Shown here: positions 32,876 to 44,200 of the stretch, piece after piece
Position numbering within the stretch: the stretch's first letter is position 1
Layout: every line of letters starts with the position of its first letter
Assembly: GCA_001600415.1 (NCBI GenBank)
Contig: BCJX01000011.1
Location: 985,285-1,049,284, forward strand
Reading direction: 5' to 3'
DNA: 64,000 nucleotides
DNA from: Pascua guehoae
Lineage: Eukaryota > Basidiomycota > Tremellomycetes > Trichosporonales > Trichosporonaceae
Notes under the pieces: generated by a model
What the model was told of the DNA's origin: nothing
Database searches by the model: none
Seen by the model: only the letters and a program-made list of their open reading frames with translations
Made by a program: the position numbers and the translations under genes

Positions 32876-34801
32876 GGTGGGCACTAGCAAGTCGAGATTG
32901 TTGCCTAGTGAAAAGATATACTCGACGTCTCGTTTCCACGGGTGGGTCTCGTCGTGTGCTGCGGTGCGTTTTTTCTTGGCGCCCAGGCGGATGAGTTTGG
33001 GTCAGGAGGGTCCCGAGACGGAGTCTAGCCAGGCTAGTGAATGCTCTCTTGTTAAGGTATGATGAAATTCAGTGCGACTGACAACATGGATGGCCGAACA
33101 ATCCCCGTTCTTGGCTCCAAGGGCTCTGCGAGTGCACATGGTGTTTTTGTTGTCAGCGGCCGTCTTGCTTCCATGTCTCGCATGTGGGACGGGGCCCGCC
33201 TCCCTTGTTCCTGGGAGTCCTTGCCTTTCTGGAAGGAAGAGCGCTACCCAAGCATGGGCAGAGCCAGAGGGACACTAAACTATACCCTCTTTGTCCGTCC
33301 ACATCAAGGGTGTTTGAGAGAGCGGAAAGAAGTAGTGGTAACGAAAGCCGTACAACTGCACCACCACCACCACACTGTCTGATGCCCAAGTCAGGAATCA
33401 GGTATCAGGTACCGACTTTGTTAATCAGACACCGCCGATCGGTGTTTCCTGCACCAGCAGCTTGGTGCCAAACTTACAGGGGAGGGAGTCGTTATTCCGC
33501 CATTTGCGTGGACTGGCTGGGCCTGCATGGATAAACTGGTTGTCAAGGTGAGACGTCTTCCCCTTCGAGGTGCCGTAATGCCATCCTGCAGTAACCGTGT
33601 GCAGCCTCGGTATTCTGAGGGGATGGCAATCGACCCCATCGTAAAGGATACAAAAACCCTGACGCGGCCAGGACAGAAGACCGTTCTCAACGACATTCCA
33701 AGTCACAACCCACATGGGAGGTGCCACTGGCTAGCAGTGGGTCTCGAGCACAGTGCCTTCCCTTCTGGGCAGACGTTGTGAGCTGGCAAACCTTATGAAG
33801 ATAGCTGTAGGCTGTACGAGATTATCTCGTCAGTGCCCACATGGCGATGCTGAAAAATAATTGGTACAGTTATCTTTGGGCCGTGCACGGGTGTGGACTG
33901 ACAATTCGTCTCCCCTTTCTGGAACAGCCGGCGCACATCGGGTAGGCCGGCAAACATACACAGTGGTACTGGTTACCCATGTTACCACGGGCTAAATGTC
34001 TCGGCTCGAGACCCCGAACTGGACAGCAGACGTGGCACCGGATGAAAAGTCACGCATGTCTCGACACGGCAGCACAGCACACGGCGGCCAGTCGCTGGTA
34101 CCCAGTGCAAGATGAGCCGGACGCTTGCTACAGAGCCACACGAGGATGAAGAGTTTTCGGGCCGCGATATGTCCATGACCGCGTGGGGTGGGGAGGCGGC
34201 CTATACTTCTCGGCCAGCACGCTGTCAAGGAGAGGGAATGGTCCAAAGTCCCTGCTGAGCGGGAAGCCTTCACCCTGCATGGCTCACGGAATTATTTGTT
34301 GCAGATCTGGACGGCTGAAGGCATTGGTGGGCAGCTTGGATGGCCACACGTCGTACTCCTTTGTGCAACGGATCATGACGGGGCCATCTGGCATGGGTCG
34401 ATTCCAACGATCCTGCAACATGAAGTAAAATCAAACCAACGACTTCGAACCATTTCTTGATCAGACAACCTCGGCAGTTCCGTCATGTCACGTTGTGCAC
34501 TACTATGGTATCGGGCTGCCAAGTGCATGGCGGGTGGCTGCGTGTTCTTATTTTGGTTCAAGGTCAACCCGGAATGGATGGAGACTCAGCCACCAGCCCC
34601 CACCAAGCCTCGTGAAGTTGAAATGTAGTTGTGGCGCTCATTCTTCCAACGGCTTGCCGGCTTGGCACGAGGCGTGACTACCCAGCCAAGCCATGCATCA
34701 GTTCTGAAAACAAGCTATGAAGACGGTGTTTCACCACCACACTCCCGCACCCAGTCCCGAGTCTCACAAATCGATAGCACTCTTACGCTCTACATGATGA
34801 T
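32876..34801. other. 1.9-kb intergenic stretch, nothing recognised
   Basis: This includes the promoter of the membrane protein gene (minus). Several frames are open for 60-120 codons on both strands but show no family features, coiled coil or splice-consistent structure that I can support. Confidence 0.4.
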
Positions 34802-36079
34802 TTACCAGACCTCGTTCTCGGTGAACGAGTCGCGCTCGCGCCACGTCTCCCAGTACTTTGCAACGACGGGGTCGATGTCGGGGCCGCCGATACGCTTGTG
34901 GAGGTTCGGGAGGCCGACATCAGCGGGCTGGCCCTGCTCGGTGCCGGCAAGGGAGATGGCGCGGGCAAGCCAGACAATGACATGGTAGTCGACCTCGCCG
35001 GGCTTTTCGCCCGCGAGGAAAGGGCCCTCGGCCGCCTTGAGAGCCTCAGTGATGGGGCCGTGGACGAGCTCGCCGGCCGACGCCCAGACGGCCTTGCCCT
35101 GGTCGAACACCTTGGCCTCCTCGGCAGCCTGGTAAGGTCAGTTTTGCCCTTCAACTCCTGAGCGAGCAACTCACGTCCAGCTTGCCCTGATAAAAGTCAT
35201 ACAGCACCGTGTTGTCGTCCAGCTTGCCCTGGTAGAACTCTGCAAACTCGGGGGCCGCGGCGGGGTACTTGTCAAGCGCGTTCTGGCGGCCCTTGATAAA
35301 CTGGAACACTTCGCCTTCGGCCTTTTCCTTGCGGTCGGCGTCGTCGAAGGGGTACAGGCCAAAGAGCTTTGGGTCGCGGCTGGGGTCGTGGACCTGGGCG
35401 TGAGCGTCCGCGGGGTCCTGTGTAGATGACGCCCCAACTTACCTCCTCGATCAGCTTGGCGTGTGCCGGGCTCAAGGGCTGGGAGCCACCAGGAGACCTC
35501 TTGATGATCTCCTTTGCAACATTGACCGAGTCGCACACCACCTCGCCATCAATCTCGCAGATGGGAATCAGGCCGAGGGGGTTGAGCTTCAAGTACTTTG
35601 GGTCAAAGTTGGCCCCGCTGCGCAGGTTGATGCGCTCCCACTCGACCTCGTCCTCGTCGTAGCCCGTCTCGGCGATCGCGAGCTCGAGTGCTTGCGACCA
35701 GGCACCGGCTTCGTAGTAGTAAATCTCTGCGGTGTGTCAGCGCCGATTCCACGAGTCCGTCTTTGTTCTTGCCCGGGCAGTCACTAATGATGCCTGCCGC
35801 GCCTGGCATCAATGCCACTCAACGTAACGGTGCGAGCGCCACCGTTGCCTTGGCCTCTGACTCGACTGCCCTTGAGGACGGTCTTGGATGTAGCCCTCGT
35901 CTTTGGAACTGTTGTCCCCAGCTCGTCTGGGCTACACGAGTGAGGGGAATTGGCTCTGGAAAGCAGGCCGCCAGCTGGGCCTCCTTGGGTGCCAAGCCAT
36001 CGTCGGCGTGAACACGTTCGGCACCACACACACCATGCCTGGTTGCACCGCCGCCCACAACACACTCACTCATGGCCAT
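34802..36079 (-). CDS. Glutathione S-transferase, about 279 aa
   Basis: Exons on the minus strand: 36079-36070 (predicted), 35726-35443, 35393-35175, 35128-34802. The N-terminal thioredoxin-like half contains YYYEAGAWSQALELAI, the cis-proline segment GLIPICEIDG and the glutathione-binding D-S in VVCDSVNVAKEI; the C-terminal half is the all-helical GST domain. It should conjugate glutathione to electrophiles or act on GSH adducts; the class is uncertain. The first exon is inferred: ATGGCCATGA followed by a GTGAGT donor gives the right phase for an AAG ATT TAC TAC junction, but needs a 343-nt intron. The gene is divergent from the beta-lactamase-like gene, with 373 bp between starts. Confidence 0.85.
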
Positions 36080-36452
36080 GGCGAAAACGTTCGACGAGTA
36101 CTTTGACTAGTGGGTATGGAAGTAGTGCAGATCGATAAGCGTAGATGTACGTTATGTGCAGCAGTTTGGGGGCAGCATGGTTGCTGGCTGGGAATTCTGG
36201 GAGCGTGTGTCCCGCCCCCTTTTTGTGCATCCCGCTCCCGCATTCCAGTGCAACGAATCAATGACGTCAACGGTCATGTCCGACAAATAACAGTCAACAT
36301 CGTTAACATCGCTAAACATTGTTCGCTCGTCGACACGCCGGCACCGTCTCCGGAACCGAGACAACGACGTCTGAAAAGCACGACGTATTTATAGATGTAT
36401 GTCCATCGAGTCTGATTTCTCTCCTATCACTCAATCCAACCGTCTCTACACG

Positions 36453-37816
36453 ATGGCTAGCAGGACGAACAAGCTCGGCATCAGCAAGGCTGGCAAGACG
36501 GCACTCGACGAGCTCCTCTCCACAAAGGTGGAGGGGCGCACCGTGCCCGCCCTCTTCTTCGGGGCGACGACGGCCGATGAGGAGATCTACTTTGCGTGCA
36601 AGGGCGACATGGTCTACGGCGAGCCCGACAAGGGCGCGGTCAACGAGGACACGAGTATGTCTGGCTCATGATGCGTGCATGTTGAGCACCACGCCAGCTC
36701 GCGGGCTGATGGGAATCAGTGCTCGAGCTCTACTCGATGACGAAACTCGTGACGTCCATTGCGTGCCTGCAGCTCTACGACCGTGGCCTGGTGACGTTTG
36801 ATGATCCCGAGCTGCTCTCGAAACACATCCCCGAGTTGCTGGAGCAGCCGATCCTCGTGGGATTCGACGACGCCGACGAACCGATCCTCAAGCCGCGCAC
36901 ACACCCGCTCACGCTCCGTCACCTCCTTACACACACGTCGGGCCTGGCATACGGCTTTGCACAGCCCACACTGGGCAAGTGGGAGAAGAAGACTGCGCAC
37001 CCGTCGTGGGCGCGTGCCAAGGTCGACGCCGCGGTGGCGTTTGCCGAGCCCCTCCTGTTCGAGCCCGGGACACGCTTCGAGTACTCTACGGGGCTCGACT
37101 GGGCGGGTATCCTCGTATCCCGCATCACGGGGAAGAAGCTCGACGACTACTTTACCGAAGACATCTTCAAGCCGTGTGAGATCACACAGACGACGTTCTA
37201 CCCTACCGACGACGTCAAGGCGCGCCTTATGCGCTGCTGCGCGCGAGGCAACGGGCGCGTCGTGCTGTCGGACGGCATGCGCAACATTCGCAGCCTCGCC
37301 GCTGATGACATTCACATCCTCAGCGGCGGCTCGGGTCTCCTTGGGCCCGCTAGGGAGTATCTCACGCTCCTACGGGCCATTCTCGCATCCAAGAACCCCG
37401 GCGGTATCATCACTCCGCAGTCGTACTCCCTCCTGTTTGACAACGCCCTCCCTCCACGCGGGCCGGATAACTCGGCGTACACCGACATTGGCACGATGAT
37501 GAAGATGCAAGGCTCAGACGAAGAGCAGTACACGTCGGGCGATGCGGTCGGGTTTTCGCTCGGCCTCAACCTCGTCCTCGCCGACTCAAAGTATGGGCGC
37601 AAAGCGGGATCTGGCAACTGGGGGGGAGCGGCCAAGACGGCCTTCTGGTGCGATCCCACGACCGGCATTGCTGTGAGTTTGCTCAAGAGATCGAAGCGTA
37701 CGCGCCCACGCTGACCTCAGGCTGTGTGCTGTACGCAGTTGCTCGAAATGGACCCGGCAAACTTCATGTCGGTGTTCACCGCGTTCGAGCGCACCCTGTA
37801 CGATGCCCTCGAGTAG
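36453..37816 (+). CDS. Class C beta-lactamase-like serine hydrolase, 410 aa
   Basis: Three exons: 36453-36654, 36720-37672, 37739-37816. The protein belongs to the penicillin-binding/beta-lactamase class C esterase superfamily. The nucleophile motif S-x-x-K is SMTK (Ser73, Lys76), created across the first splice junction; the second motif is Y-S-T in FEYSTGLDW; LRHLLTHTSGL is a typical family signature; the third motif is NWGGAAKT near the end. Fungal members hydrolyse small esters or act in secondary metabolism; the substrate is unknown. An in-frame upstream ATG at 36399 would add 18 residues; 36453 gives a better family start. No signal peptide is seen, so it is probably cytosolic. Confidence 0.9.
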
Positions 37817-38143
37817 GACACCTCCGCCGAGGACTGAGGCGCACCCAGCAACAGAGAAAACGAGCAGTGTTGGTCCACCCGTGGCCGGCTGTTCCGATTC
37901 CTAAAAGTTCGGAATTCCAGACAGCAGCTGGACATTGCCAAGCTAAACCCGCTCTGGAAGTCCCCGTCGCCAGCCGTCGTCACCAGCGGTGAACTCCAGT
38001 CACGATGCGTCAGGTATTCCGTTGGAGCAATATCATCTATAGTGGCAAGATGATACCGGATGTTGGTTCACCATCGTTCACCATATGGCCAAAACCATGC
38101 CACCCAATGCATACACCCAATGGATGCACCCAATGCATACCAC
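37817..38143. other. Convergent 3' region
   Basis: Lies between the ends of the serine hydrolase (plus) and the ferroportin-like gene (minus). Near 38098-38144 an ACCCAATGCATAC-type unit recurs three or four times imperfectly. Nothing coding is seen. Confidence 0.5.
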
Positions 38144-40509
38144 CTAATCACTCTTGCGTCCCCAAGGCAGATGGAAGAGATGGCCCCGCACGGCGCGGAG
38201 GAAGAAGCAGTACGCGATCCCGCCCGAAACAACAGCACCATAGCTAACGAGCGCCGTCCACTTGAAGCGCGCCGGCGACGCCGCAGCGAGGGTGACGGCG
38301 TACTTTGCAAAGTCGAACAGGTCCTGAAGGGCAATCTGGAGCGCCGTGAGGCGGTTGCGGCGGGGATGCTCGTCGAGCGCGAGCTGGAGGACCTTGAGTT
38401 GGCACAAGTCAAACGACCACAGACCGATACGGCTGAGTGCAATGCCGCCAAATAGCAGAATACTGTTCCATGCCGGGCCGTGCTCGCCGTACTGGCCCGC
38501 GCCGTAGAAAAAGGACACGAGCGTCGGGGCCAGGCAGACGGCTTCGAACCAGATTGACCATGCGCCGGCGCGCTCGAGGCCGATGCGGCGTTCGAGAAGA
38601 GGCATGACGGCTGTGCCCATCAGGCCCGTGAGGACACAGACGCCCTGAGTTTGTCAGTCACAAGCGATTGCAGTGTCTCTGGTATTGGGACAGGAAAGTC
38701 AGTACGATACCCACCCTCATGAGCGCGATAAAATTGTCGTCCCACCCGCGCCCAGCCTTGACGTACGCAATGAACGTGCCGTCGTACGAGAGGGTGGTGA
38801 GGTAGATTGCCGCGATTGCCACAGAGCCTGCAGTCAGCGCGGAGTAGACGGCGGAGGGCGGCATTATGAGTTTGGGGAAGTTGCAGAGACCAGACACCGC
38901 AAGGACTTGCAAGAGCAGTCGCAACTAGGTTATGACTCGTGGTCGTTCGCAGTGCAGTGTCCTACTCACTTCCAAAAACGGGCAAGCGCACAAACTCGGC
39001 CCAGTCGGCCTTCTCGCGCCTCAACCAAGTGACGCCCCTGTCCCATTTAGACACGCTGACCTCCTCATACTGGGGCTCCCTCTCGGCGCGTTGTTGTTGC
39101 GCGAGGGCGGGGAAGTGGGCGTGCACGACGCCAATCCACAGCGTCTCAGTGACGGCCGTGACGACAGACAGACCCAGGAGGATGCCCGTTGCGGCAGTGT
39201 ATCCCCACAGGGTTGTGAAGATGGAGACGATGAGCTGAGCGTTAGCTCCCCTGGTCACAGTGGCTCTAGATGTTCATCCGACGAGTTTAGACTGTGCTTC
39301 ATTATGAAGCACGATACGCACAGGAGCACAGAGCTTGGACAGCAAGTCGATACGGCGCATGTACGTGTTGAGCATGGTCAGGAGCTCCGTGTCCCCGTCG
39401 GCGATCGTCATGACCCTGTGTGTGAGCGCCGACAACGTAAGGGGGTATCATTGTTTGTCTGTGCTTGTGCTTCCGGCTCGGGCTACCAGACCAAACAGTG
39501 TGCGGGCGCTCACCAGTCACGTTCAACAGCGACCGTGATGCCCGTATTCGCCAACCCCAGGAGAGCCGAGCACGCGATAGTGAGCACGAGAAACGTCCAT
39601 ACGGCCAGCACCTCGGTCGGCGTCGCGGGGTCGCGCGCATGGAAGGCCGCGCTGGCCACACTGCGAAGCGGACCGAATAGGACTGGAGTGAGTGGGGCCG
39701 TGGGCGTGGTGGCAACGTACCCAGGAAGAGCGCGTAGTTGCTAGCTTGGAGGACCTGCCATGAGCGCTCCTGACCCCTACGTCGACTTGAACCCCGTTGA
39801 GCTAGACAGACGTCGAGCCATTTACCCCTCCCACCACCCACCACCCCCCCCAACCCCGAGCCCTTCCCCACCCCGAGCCCCCCCCCCCCCCCAGGCTATC
39901 CACTGCCCAGCCCAGAACCAACGCACCTTCTGCGCCCCGATTGCGCGCCGCACAAACGCCAACCTTGGAATGCGATCCACAATACCCCCGACGTGACCCG
40001 AGAAGATCAAGCCGACGGCCTTGGTGAAGAACCCCACAAGGGAGGCGGGCACGAGCGTGTCGAGGTACACCTCGATGACTGCGAGTCAGCGGTGAGCGTG
40101 TGCCTAAGTTGTCGAGTTCTAGCACGATCAGGTGACGGATTAGTGTCACCGACCACAAATCACAAAGACACCAGCAGCAGCAAAGTACACGCCCCCACAA
40201 GACTGGACACAAGCACGCACGGAAGAGGAAGGCGGCAAAATTGTACAGTCCGTCATTCAGCGTGCTGTGCGTCAGTTGCACGTAAACGCTACCATCATGT
40301 CGGGTGGGGAACGCGCACCTCGACAGATGTTGGAGGAGGAGATACACCACTGCGCGCCTACTCGGCGCCGCCGTATGATGGCCACCACTGTAGGAGGGGT
40401 TTGTTGACACGGCGGCGTCCAGCAGGGGCTCGGCCTCGTGGGCCTCGTCGTCCCAGACATGCGACGGAGACGGGGACCGGTGTGGCCGCTGCTCGATGCT
40501 CTGCGCCAT
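38144..40509 (-). CDS. Ferroportin-like (SLC40) iron exporter, 520 aa
   Basis: Nine exons on the minus strand: 40509-40319, 40264-40221, 40078-39927, 39754-39721, 39682-39514, 39415-39322, 39234-38970, 38827-38715, 38644-38144. All phases close. The product is a polytopic membrane protein whose segments match ferroportin in order: an acidic N-terminus, first helix with SSTLNDGLYNF (family: STWGDRMWEF), GGIVDRIPRLAFVRRAI after helices 2-3, the strongly conserved NTYMRRIDLLSKLCAP, KWDRGVTWL before the central loop, YLTTLSYDGT, and GLWSFDLCQLKVLQ with its helices at the end. Ferroportins export Fe2+ from the cytosol; fungal homologues may act at the plasma membrane or an organelle. Several introns are only about 50-75 nt. 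Confidence 0.85.
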
Positions 40510-41253
40510 GCTCGTGGGATAGTGGGCGTTCAGCTCGTGGTGAGGGTGGGCTAGTGGGAGGCTCGCATGGGAGAGTTTGCGGTGTCATAATATACGCGGA
40601 CCTCGCAAGTGGAGGTTAACATGGAGCCTGGCCAAAGTGGGAACGTGCGTGTGGCGCTGCGCGTTATTTGTGCAGCCGGGCTCGGCCGAAGAGGCCATGT
40701 TCGAGGCACGGTCAGAAGCATCTGTGCAAACTGCTGCACATCGTACGGTGCTGGCGTGGGATGCCAGAGGTTTATGAGTCGAGGTGGGGCGAGCTGTGCT
40801 TCATTGTGCCGTTGGCCAGTGGACACAAAGTTCTCTACTGGTAGCAGTGAGGGCCGATGGTGTGCCTCTCGGCCCAAGGTACGCCCCACGATGGTGCTGG
40901 TGTATCCAGCACGCGCCCCATGTTATTGCTGCACTCTCCCGTCACCAACACAAACGAATCATACCCACAACCACCACCCCATGCGTAACAACAGTGGAAT
41001 GCATATACAATTGGCTACCTCACAAACGACGCCAGGGCCCCTGGCCCGCTGCTCCCGTTACATTGCGTTTGAGCGGGGTCGTGTTCTGATCCGCACCAGT
41101 GTCCTTGTCCTTCGATGGCGAAGAGTCAAACATCGACTTCATCCGTGAGACGCGTCCAGCGTCCTTTTCGGGAGAGTCGAAGACCGACTTGATGCGGTTG
41201 ACCCGGCTTGTTTCTGCTTGCTCAGCTCGTGTTCTCGTGATTCTTGTGGGTGC
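40510..41253. other. Intergenic, nothing recognised
   Basis: This contains the ferroportin-like gene promoter on the minus strand and the 3' flank of the kinesin gene. No coding features are seen. Confidence 0.4.
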
Positions 41254-44200
41254 TCAGCACACCGTCTTGAGCCACCACCAGTAGTTTCCAGGCTTGGTCG
41301 GACTCGCCGGCGGGCCACTGGGGCTGTCGCTTGGGCTTGGAATCGGCCTGGTGGGGCTCTTGGGACTGGTGGGGCTTGCATTGGACATACCATTCAGGCG
41401 GTCCATGTCGTGTTCGATCGTGATGCGGCGCGCCTTGCGGAGTGCATTGATATACTGCTTTCCGTGGGCAGGGAGGGGGGACGGTGCCGACGGAAGACCA
41501 AGGTTGCGGGCCGTGAATGTCGCGGGGATGTTGGCATGTGTGGACGTCGACCCGTGGCGTGAGCGCGCCTTTGGTGTGGACGGCGTGGCGGGGCCCGATG
41601 TGGGAGAGGGGACGGCCGACATGGATTGCGACGACCAAACATGACCAGGACTGAAAGGGGATGGGGCGCGCGAGCCTCCATCGACGACACTGTTCGCGTC
41701 GACAGTGCTGGATGCAATGCTCCCAATGCCGCTATCGCTGTCTTGGGTTAACAGCCGAACGATATCGCGCTGCTTCTCAAGTTCTTCAGACCAGCGCTGG
41801 ATCTTGTTGCGCTGCTCCTCGATAAGTGCCTTCTGGGCATCAATGACCTTGCCGAGTTGGCTAATCTCCTCCGTCTCGTGACTGCGTAATGTTTCCGAGC
41901 CATCGACCGAAGCGGCGGACGACATGTTGGTTGTCGAGTCGAGTTCGGCAGCGAGGCGGTCGCGGCCAGCGCGCATCGCAGCCAGCTCTTTGAGAACCAG
42001 GTCCATCTCCTTTTGCAAGAGAGTCACCTGGCTCGCCAAGGCATCCGCGTGCTTGGTCGGCTCAAGACGTGCCGTCATGGTATCGAGTTCGGCACGCGTC
42101 TGGTCTAACGTTTCCGTCGTCTTGTCGAGGTCGTCCTTCGTGTTGCGTAAAAGGACGTTCACCGCGTCGAGGTCGTTGGCAAGCGCACCTCGTGCCTTTT
42201 CGGCCTTGCTCGCAGCAACCTCTGCCACATTGCGTGCCTCCTTCTCGACAGCGAGTTCCGCACGAATGCGGTCCACAGATGCCTCTTGTTCCGCACGCGC
42301 CTTCTTCTCGGCCTCCAGGGCATCGTGTACCGCCTTGCCCTCCAACAGCAGCTTCCGCGCCGCCTCAAGTCCCGCACGAAGGTCGGCCTCCCTCTTTTTC
42401 GACGCCGCCAATCGCGCTTCAGACTCTTTTAGAGCCTTCTGCGTGTCGTTGGTCGTTCCGTTGGCCGCTTTGGCCAGATCGGCGAGTTTGGTCTCGTATA
42501 ACTTGCACTTGGCGATCGCTGCAGCGAGTTCTGCTTGATGTGCCTCTGTAGCTGCGTCCTGATCGCCGGCGGTCCGCACTTCGGCGTCTAGCCGAGCATT
42601 CCGTTCTCCCTCAAGCTCGCGCTCGAGTTCAGCAATCCGGGCAAGAGCGACCTCGAGCTTGAGTCGTGTCACGGCGTGCGCCTCCTCCTCAGACTTGAGA
42701 GCCGCCTGACCAGCCTTGAGACGCGTCTCGAGTTCGTTGACGCGGGACTTGACAGCGGCGTGCGTCTCCTGCTCAGCCTTGATGCGCGTCTCGAGTTCGC
42801 CAACGCGAGACTTGACAGCGGCGTGTGCCTCCTGCTCGGCATTGAGAGCCGCCTGACCGGTCTTGAAGCGCGTCTCGAGTTTGCCGACGAGAGACTTGAC
42901 GGCGGCGTGCGCCTCGATAAGCTGCGCGTGCTTTGACTTCTCGTCGTTGAAAAGTGCGCGCTGTGCCTCAAGCTCGGTGCGAATGGAGTCGGCGACAGTC
43001 GCTCCTGCATGCAGAGCTTCGACCTGTTTCACTGCCTCGGCGTGGGCGCGTTCGCTTTCAGCCAGCCGGTTCTTGGTAATGTTGAGGTCTGTCGCGGCCT
43101 TTTCGTGGTCGGCGCGGTGCGAGTCACGCTCCGCGGTAAGGGTGGCGATGGTGCCCGATAACTCTGCCATGCGTGCCTTGGACACTTCCTCAAGTCCATG
43201 GACGACCTTTTTGTGGTCGGCAATGTGGGTGTCATAGTCGGCTGTGAGCTTTGCAAGCTTCTGCGAGAGGGTTTCTCGCTCCTCGCCTGCCGCTTGAAGC
43301 GCCGTCGCCTGCTTCGCGAGATTTGCCACCAACTCCAACTTCTCCGCCTCGACGGCAGCATTCGCGTCCGCGGTCTTCTTGAGCTGCACTTGCAGGTCGG
43401 CTGATTCTTTCTCGCCCTTCGAAAGCGTTCCGCGAACAGCCTTCAGCTCCGATTCGGCCTTTTTGCGAGCGTCGCGCTCCTTCTCATGGGCGTCGCGCTC
43501 CTTGGCAATCTCCTTGCGAAGTGCCGCAACTTGCTCAGACTCGCGGGCCATCGCCGCGCGCTGATAGCTCTCAAGCTCAGCATTCGCCTTGTTGACCTTC
43601 CCCCGCAGTTCTGAAATCTGTTCATTCTCGCGTGCCATGGCGGCACGTTGAAAGCTGTCAAGATCAGCCTCGGCCTTCTTGGCTTTCTCGAGCGCAGACG
43701 CAACGTCGGCCTGTGCAGCGTCCCGTTCGCTCTGAGCTGTCACCAGAGAGGTATTCAGCTCGTCACGGGCAGCTTCAAGGGACTTTGAATTAGCCTCGGC
43801 CTGGGCGCTGAGATCGCGAACTGATGCCGTCATGTCGGCAATCTCTTTAGTGTGAAGCGCCTTAGCGTTGGCGATGTCTTGGCAATGATTCTCCTTGACT
43901 TCGGCGAGTTCATCTTCGTGCAGTCCCTTTAAGTCGACCAGCGCCTTCTCATGCGACTCGCGAAGCTTGGCGAGATCCTGGACAAGCGCGTCTCGTTCGC
44001 TCGTTACGGTCTTGAGCGCCTCTTGGGCTTTCTCGAGCTCACGCTGGTTTTCGATAGTGAGGTCCTCGTGCGACTTCCGTAGGTCCAACACTTGCGTCTC
44101 AAGTGCATCGATGCGTTTGTTCTTGTCCTCAATGTCTTCAAGAAGCTCCTTGCGCGTTGAATCGAGTTCGGCCTGGACGTCGGTGAGCTCATCGGCGTGA

